Positions 59,477 to 64,000 of a stretch of 64,000 nucleotides of DNA are shown one piece after another (the stretch's first letter is position 1; each line of letters begins with the position of its first letter). Source of the DNA: an uncultured Oscillospiraceae bacterium (GTDB taxonomy: Bacteria; Bacillota; Clostridia; Oscillospirales; Oscillospiraceae); NCBI GenBank assembly GCA_910587505.1, contig CAJULD010000009.1:24452-88451 (forward strand), in the 5' to 3' direction. Below the pieces are notes generated by a model that saw only the letters and a program-made list of their open reading frames with translations, was not told the origin of the DNA and made no database searches. The position numbers and the translations under genes are program-made.

Positions 59477-60088
59477 TCAAAAGCACTCGTCTTCCACCAG
59501 GTGCATCACGCTGACCTCGAAGGCGGTGCGCTCCTGGGCGCAGCCCTCCACCACCTTGGTATAGACCCGGCTCTGAACCCGGCCCTCCAGAGAAAGAACC
59601 TCGCCCACGGCCATATTGCCGGTAATCATGGCCACCTGGCCCCATGCGATGCAGGGAAGGTAGTCCGCCCGGCCGTACCGGCGGTTCACCGCCAGCATCA
59701 TATCCGAGATGCACCGGCCCAGCGGCGTCCGGCGCAGCACCGGCGGCTTGCAGATCACGCCCCGCAGGGCGATGCGGTTCTGGTCCTCCGTCTCCTCCGT
59801 ACTCTGGAGCAGCTGGGCAAAGACGGAGATTACCAGGCGGCTGCCCCGGCCGCTTTTATTGTTGAAGGAGCGCAGCTGTCCCTCCACTGCGAGACGGCGG
59901 CCGGTAAGGGGCTCCAGACGGCGGAGCTGGTCGGGGGTGGCGATGACCCACAGGGTGTCGGTCTGCCCGGACAGCCGCTGGACGGTCAGAGGGAAGCGGC
60001 AGAAGCGGCTGCCGTGATTTTCATGGGAAGTGACGGGCTCCCCCGCCGCCGTCCCGCGGAGCTGAACGAAATTCCTGGTTGTTTCCAT
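59477..60088 (-). CDS. Single-stranded-DNA-binding-like protein with two OB folds
   Basis: The protein has 203 residues from the ATG at 60088 (GAGGAG upstream), starting METTRNFVQLRGTAAGEPVT. First OB fold: residues 5-100 (FCRFPLTVQRLSGQTDTLWVIA, LAVEGQLRSFNNKSGRGSRLVISVFA). Second: residues 110-200 (RIALRGVICKPPVLRRTPLGRCISDMMLAVNR, GRADYLPCIAWGQVA, LSLEGRVQSRVYTKVV), which is the closer match to SSB. The acidic SSB C-terminal tip is missing, so it is probably an auxiliary SSB rather than the replication one. Confidence 0.82.
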   Translation of the reverse strand: METTRNFVQLRGTAAGEPVTSHENHGSRFCRFPLTVQRLSGQTDTLWVIATPDQLRRLEPLTGRRLAVEGQLRSFNNKSGRGSRLVISVFAQLLQSTEETEDQNRIALRGVICKPPVLRRTPLGRCISDMMLAVNRRYGRADYLPCIAWGQVAMITGNMAVGEVLSLEGRVQSRVYTKVVEGCAQERTAFEVSVMHLVEDECF

Positions 60089-60229
60089 ATGTAGGTTTCT
60101 CCTCATTGGTTGTTGGACGTTGGTTTGTCCGTCCGTACAGCCTATGAGAGGAATCCTTTTTTTATGCCGCCGGCCCGGCGGCGGGCCGGGCAATCAACCG
60201 TGAGTGGATTTCTGTCAAAATCGCCTGCC

Positions 60230-60269
60230 TTGCATTCAAGTGGGAGTTGATGTATAATTCAAGCATCAA
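60230..60269 (+). promoter_or_regulatory. Promoter and probable operator of the XRE-ABC operon
   Basis: TTGCAT (60230-60235) and TATAAT (60253-60258), spacing 17. TTGATG (60247-60252) and CATCAA (60264-60269) form an inverted repeat around the -10, a likely site for the encoded XRE protein. Confidence 0.7.
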
Positions 60270-60287
60270 TTGACAGGGAGGCGGCAT

Positions 60288-61196
60288 ATGGATAGTTGCC
60301 TGATCGGGGAGCAGATCGCCCGGTATAGAAAAGCTCTGAATATGACCCAGGAGGAGCTGGGGAAGGCCGTGGGGGTCTCCACCCAGGCCGTCAGCCGCTG
60401 GGAGAACGGCGGCGCGCCGGACATGGCCCTGCTGCCCGCTGTCGCGGACAGGCTGGGGGTGACCGTCGACGCCCTTTTCGGCCGGGAGGGCGGCGAAAAG
60501 ATGGACATCCACGACGCCGTGGCCCGGTGGCTGGCGGGGATGCCCATAAAGGACCGGTTCGACCAGTTCTGCCGCCTGAGCTGGACAGTGGCAAAGAACA
60601 TGGTGGCAGGCAGAAGCGTTTTTCCGGATATGGGTTATATGGAGAAATGCGAGCTGAAGGATGAGGAAAGTGGGGACTGTGTTTTGGCAACCTCCATGGT
60701 GTGGCTGGACGGCGGGATCATGCTGAACCTCCATTCAGATGAGATGTCCTTTGCCAGCGTCTGGCCCATGCCGGAGGCGGGTTACGAGGCGTTCTTTGCC
60801 CCCAGGGGCGATTACCGGCGGCTCTTTGCCGCGCTGGCCCGGCCCGGGTGCCTGGAGACCCTGGAGTACCTCCACAGCCGCACCTGTCGGATGTACGTGC
60901 CCGGAACCATCGCCAAGGCGGTGGAAACGCCGGTGGAGGAAATCGCGGCGATCCTGAACGAGCTGGCGGAGCTGAAAGTGCTGAAAAAAACGGATCTCCA
61001 GCTGGAGGATGGCATGACCCAGGCGTATGGGCTCTTCAACGGGGTGGAGCTGGTGCCGTTCCTTTATCTGGCGCGGTGCATGATGCAGTATGGACAATAT
61101 CTGGTCAAGATCAATATGGAGGGCGGGAGCCAGCGGCCGCTGCTGGAAGGCGCCAGGTGGAAAGACGGTAAGGAGACAAAAGATGAAAAGAAATAA
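60288..61196 (+). CDS. XRE regulator with long C-terminal sensor region, paired with an ABC exporter
   Basis: The protein has 302 residues. Residues 6-62 form a Cro/C1 HTH (IGEQIARYRKALNMTQEELGKAVGVSTQAVSRWENGGAPDMALLPAVADRLGVTVDALFG). Residues 70-300 are an ArsR/MarR-like effector region, with helices and a second winged-helix-like stretch (PVEEIAAILNELAELKVLKKTD). Such XRE-plus-sensor proteins sit upstream of ABC exporters in Clostridia. The ATG at 60288 follows GGGAGG; the stop overlaps the next gene by 14 bases, so both are co-translated. Confidence 0.85.
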   Translation: MDSCLIGEQIARYRKALNMTQEELGKAVGVSTQAVSRWENGGAPDMALLPAVADRLGVTVDALFGREGGEKMDIHDAVARWLAGMPIKDRFDQFCRLSWTVAKNMVAGRSVFPDMGYMEKCELKDEESGDCVLATSMVWLDGGIMLNLHSDEMSFASVWPMPEAGYEAFFAPRGDYRRLFAALARPGCLETLEYLHSRTCRMYVPGTIAKAVETPVEEIAAILNELAELKVLKKTDLQLEDGMTQAYGLFNGVELVPFLYLARCMMQYGQYLVKINMEGGSQRPLLEGARWKDGKETKDEKK

Positions 61197-62901
61197 GAGG
61201 ACTCCTGCGGCGCGGGAATACTTCCGTGCCTTTTACGAGAAAAACCATATCCGCTACGGAGCGGCCATGGTCCTGAGCGTCCTGAGTATCGGGGTAAATC
61301 TCTTCGTTACCTGGCTGCTGGGGGCGATGATCGACATCATCGCCGCCGGGAAAGCGGACCGGCTGCCGGAGATGCTGTGGGTCTGGATAGGATTGGCTGT
61401 CTTTACGGTGACGGTGGATACAGCCGGCTACTGGGTGAAATCAGGCTTTGTCCGCCGGGCGCTGGTGCAGTACAAGGCCCTGGCTTTCCGGCGGCTGTCG
61501 GAGAAGAGCATCAGCGCCTTCTCTCAGGAGAACACCGGGCGGTACTTATCCACCCTGACCAACGATGTGACCACCATCGAAAGCAACTATCTGGAAAAAC
61601 CGTTTGAGATGGTGGCCTACATGTTGACAGGTGTGGGAGCCTTTATGATGATGATCTGGTACAGCCCGCTGCTGGCGGCGGCGGACGTTCTGCTGGGACT
61701 GCTGCCCATAGCGGCGGTGGCGGTGACAGGCGGCGCTCTGGCGAAGCGGGAGAAGGCTGTCAGCGACCAGAACGAGAGCTTCATGGCGCAGATCAAAGAC
61801 CTGCTCAGCGGCTTTTCCGTTATCAAGAGCTTCAAGGCGGAGGAGGAGACCCGAAAACGCTTCAACGTCTCCAATCAGGCGCTGGAGGGCGTCAAGTACC
61901 GCCGCCGCTGGTGCGAGGCCCTCATTGGGGAGGCCTCCGGAATCTGCGGGCTGATGATGCAGATGGGCATCTTTTTCCTGGGCGCGTATCTCGCCATCCG
62001 GGGGGATATCACCGCCGGTACGGTCATCATTTTTATCAATCTGTCCGGTTATGTGCTGAATGCGATCAATATCCTGCCCAAGGGCCTGGCCAACCGCAGG
62101 GCCGCCGCCGGGCTGGTGGAGAAGCTGGCGGCGGTCACGGAGGAGAACGCGGGCCGCGCCGGGGACCCGGTCCCGCCGGTGCTGAAGGATGCCATTACCC
62201 TGGAAAACGTCACCTTCGGATACGAGCCGGACGAACCGGTACTGCGGGACCTGTCCATGCGTCTGGAGGCCGGGAAGAAGTACGCCCTGGTGGGCGGCTC
62301 CGGGTCGGGGAAGAGCACCCTGCTGAACCTTCTCATGGGGGCTTACGACGGGTATGAGGGCTCCGTCGCCATCGACGGAAAGGAACTGCGGGAGATCGAC
62401 ACCGACAGTCTCTACGACGTCATGAGCCTCATCGGGCAGAACGTGTTCCTGTTTGACGACACCCTCTATCAGAACATCACCATGTTCCGGGACTTCCCGG
62501 AGGACAGGCTGGAGGCGGCGGTCCACCGTTCGGGACTGGACGGGCTCATCGAGGCCAGGGGCGAGAACTACCGCTGCGGAGAAAACGGCAGCGGCCTCTC
62601 CGGCGGGGAGCGGCAGCGGGTGTCCATTGCCCGGTGCCTGATGCGGGAAACGCCGGTTTTGCTGCTGGATGAAGCGACGGCGGCGCTGGACAATCAGACG
62701 GCCTTCGCGGTGACGGACGCAATACTGCACCTGGACGGTCTGACCAGGGTGGTGGTGACCCACCGGCTGGAGGCGGCGCTGCTGGAGCAGTACGACGGGA
62801 TCTTTGTTCTCCGGAACGGTCAGATCTGCGAGGCGGGACGGTTTGAGGAGCTGATGGCGCGGAAGGAATACTTTTATTCGCTGTACACGGTGGCGAATTG
62901 A
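61183..62901 (+). CDS. ABC exporter, fused membrane and ATPase domains
   Basis: The protein has 572 residues. Residues 20-310 hold six membrane helices of the type I exporter fold. The ATPase has Walker A ALVGGSGSGKSTLLNLL (near 370), Q-loop IGQNVFLFDDT, signature GLSGGERQRVSIARCL, Walker B VLLLDEATAALD and the switch His in VVVTHRLE. As a half-transporter it must dimerise. Cargo is unknown; the upstream sensor regulator suggests a drug or peptide stress response. AAGGAGA precedes the ATG. Confidence 0.93.
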   Translation: MKRNKRTPAAREYFRAFYEKNHIRYGAAMVLSVLSIGVNLFVTWLLGAMIDIIAAGKADRLPEMLWVWIGLAVFTVTVDTAGYWVKSGFVRRALVQYKALAFRRLSEKSISAFSQENTGRYLSTLTNDVTTIESNYLEKPFEMVAYMLTGVGAFMMMIWYSPLLAAADVLLGLLPIAAVAVTGGALAKREKAVSDQNESFMAQIKDLLSGFSVIKSFKAEEETRKRFNVSNQALEGVKYRRRWCEALIGEASGICGLMMQMGIFFLGAYLAIRGDITAGTVIIFINLSGYVLNAINILPKGLANRRAAAGLVEKLAAVTEENAGRAGDPVPPVLKDAITLENVTFGYEPDEPVLRDLSMRLEAGKKYALVGGSGSGKSTLLNLLMGAYDGYEGSVAIDGKELREIDTDSLYDVMSLIGQNVFLFDDTLYQNITMFRDFPEDRLEAAVHRSGLDGLIEARGENYRCGENGSGLSGGERQRVSIARCLMRETPVLLLDEATAALDNQTAFAVTDAILHLDGLTRVVVTHRLEAALLEQYDGIFVLRNGQICEAGRFEELMARKEYFYSLYTVAN

Positions 62902-62907
62902 GAAGCC

Positions 62908-62984
62908 GTATGCATAACCGGGAATACCGGATGGACGGGGATCTTTCCCGCCAGGCAGGGAAAATTGACGCAGGATGGCGGCAA
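62908..62984. repeat. Repeat family 4, copy 3, with palindrome loop reversed
   Basis: GTATGCATAACCGGGAATAC leads into arms TTCCCGCCA (62945-62953) and TGGCGGCAA (62976-62984). The 22-base loop is the reverse complement of the loop at 57389-57410, with 20 of 22 bases matching, while the flanks keep the same orientation. Confidence 0.65.
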
Positions 62985-63070
62985 ACCGGAGCGGATGGCC
63001 TCCTCCAGGGCCAAATCAGGCATAACAACATGAAATTCCTCATATTTCCCTGAGAAGTTTTGATAAATTA

Positions 63071-63098
63071 TTGATAGCTTTTTCGGAAAAATTATATT
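63071..63098 (+). promoter_or_regulatory. Probable promoter of pckA
   Basis: TTGATA (63071-63076) and TATATT (63093-63098), spacing 16; a TATAAT at 63098-63103 is an alternative -10 but lacks a good -35. Confidence 0.5.
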
Positions 63099-63174
63099 AT
63101 AATAAAAGCGCAGGGGCTGAGCGCCGCCGTTTGGTACGCAAAGCCTGAAAAACGAGAAAGAGGTTAAAGGATAT

Positions 63175-64000
63175 ATGAAGAACATTGATCTGACCAGGTA
63201 CGGCATCACCGGCACCACCGAAATCGTGTATAACCCCTCCTTCGAGGAGCTCTTCCAGGCGGAGATGGACCCCGCTCTGGAGGGTTATGAGAAGGGCCAG
63301 ATGACCGAGCTGGGCGCGGTCAACGTCATGACCGGCATCTATACCGGCCGCTCCCCCAAGGACAAGTTCATCGTCATGGACGAGAACTCCAGGGACACCG
63401 TGTGGTGGACCTCCGACGAGTTTGCCAACGACAACAAGCCCGCCTCTCAGGAGGCCTGGAAGGCCTGCAGAGACCTGGCCATTGAGGAGCTGTCCAACAA
63501 GAAGCTGTACGTGATGGACGTCTTCTGCGGCACCAACGCCGACACCCGCATGGCCATCCGCTTCATCATGGAGGTGGCCTGGCAGGCCCACTTCGTCAAG
63601 AACATGTTCATCCAGCCCACCGAGGAGGAGCTCGCCTCCTTCGAGCCCGACTTCGTCTCCTACAACGCCTCCAGGGCGAAGCTGACCAACTACAAAGAGC
63701 TGGGCCTCAACTCCGAGACCGCCGCCATCTTCAACATCTCCTCCCGTGAGCAGGTCATCATCAACACCTGGTACGGCGGCGAGATGAAGAAGGGCATGTT
63801 CTCCATGATGAACTACTACCTGCCCCTCAGGGGCGTCGCCTCCATGCACTGCTCCGCCAACACTGACATGAACGGCGAGAACACCGCCATTTTCTTCGGC
63901 CTGTCCGGCACCGGCAAGACCACCCTGTCCACCGATCCCAAGCGTCTGCTCATCGGCGACGACGAGCACGGCTGGGACGACGAGGGCGTGTTCAACTTCG
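63175..64000 (+). CDS. pckA: Phosphoenolpyruvate carboxykinase (ATP), N-terminal part
   Basis: The first 275 codons are present and the frame is open to the window edge. It starts MKNIDLTRYGITGTTEIVYN. Diagnostic segments are VMTGIYTGRSPKDKFIV near residue 55 (substrate Arg), NTWYGGEMKKGMFSMMNYYLP near 200 (metal Lys), SMHCSANTD and the kinase P-loop FFGLSGTGKTTLSTDP near 240, followed by GDDEHGWDDEGVFNF. The enzyme interconverts oxaloacetate and PEP with ATP; in fermenters it often runs toward oxaloacetate. It could connect with oxaloacetate made by citrate lyase. Confidence 0.97.
   Translation, partial: MKNIDLTRYGITGTTEIVYNPSFEELFQAEMDPALEGYEKGQMTELGAVNVMTGIYTGRSPKDKFIVMDENSRDTVWWTSDEFANDNKPASQEAWKACRDLAIEELSNKKLYVMDVFCGTNADTRMAIRFIMEVAWQAHFVKNMFIQPTEEELASFEPDFVSYNASRAKLTNYKELGLNSETAAIFNISSREQVIINTWYGGEMKKGMFSMMNYYLPLRGVASMHCSANTDMNGENTAIFFGLSGTGKTTLSTDPKRLLIGDDEHGWDDEGVFNF

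Overview
The window is a GC-rich chromosomal segment of a Gram-positive, Clostridia-type anaerobe. The likely placement is the Oscillospirales gut lineage (Flavonifractor/Lawsonibacter/Oscillibacter-like); this is inference from gene content, not a search. Supporting signs are an alanine T-box leader, strong AGGAGG ribosome sites, consensus TTGACA-N17-TATAAT promoters, an L10 leader, an ATP-type PEP carboxykinase, a corrinoid methyltransferase cluster, a citrate lyase operon and MurJ/CsaB/DUF5693 envelope genes.

Layout. 1-7000 (minus): smc, then ftsY-small membrane ORF-rph-rdgB-yhbY-nadD. 7000-12280: an Ala T-box, a small lipoprotein, a divergent XRE/small-protein pair, alaS, DUF4250, a cupin and a HIT protein. 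12370-22610: a corrinoid-dependent methyl-transfer cluster (GntR regulator, two corrinoid proteins, DUF1638, an Fe-S/ASKHA activator, two GPH-type transporters, a URO-D-fold methyltransferase, an MtgA-like methyltransferase, two small ORFs). Its two outward promoters share one operator motif, TATAGACAAGAANNTTATA. 22800-28980: a secreted GH3 hydrolase, then ygfK and ssnA behind a structured terminator-type leader. 29170-37500: citrate lyase genes (citDEF, citMHS, citC, citXG) with a divergent LysR gene; near-identical 98-bp repeats bracket citMHS. 37500-44260: a ZIP transporter, a BlaI/BlaR1-like pair, DegV, a MarR repressor and a MATE pump. 44320-49780: murJ, csaB, a DUF5693 gene and ruvX.

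49890-54830 is the rpmG-secE-nusG-rplK-rplA / rplJ-rplL ribosomal block. It is split by a terminator, a small lipoprotein gene, a MITE-like element and an XRE gene, and it is not followed by rpoB. 54890-64000: an FAD-dependent protein, tRNA-Leu(CAG), a decayed stretch (SPASM-domain fragment, holin-like and tail-like phage remnants) that contains a candidate type I toxin-antitoxin module, a two-repeat protein of unknown function, a two-OB-fold SSB-like protein, an XRE-ABC exporter pair, and the start of pckA.

Best candidates for undescribed biology: (i) the 28-codon hydrophobic peptide and antisense RNA at 57571-57889; (ii) the ssnA leader RNA at 28818-28936; (iii) the regulated corrinoid methyltransferase island; (iv) the Ala T-box separated from alaS by inserted genes; (v) several dispersed intergenic repeat families. 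All calls come from reading the sequence; no database search was run.
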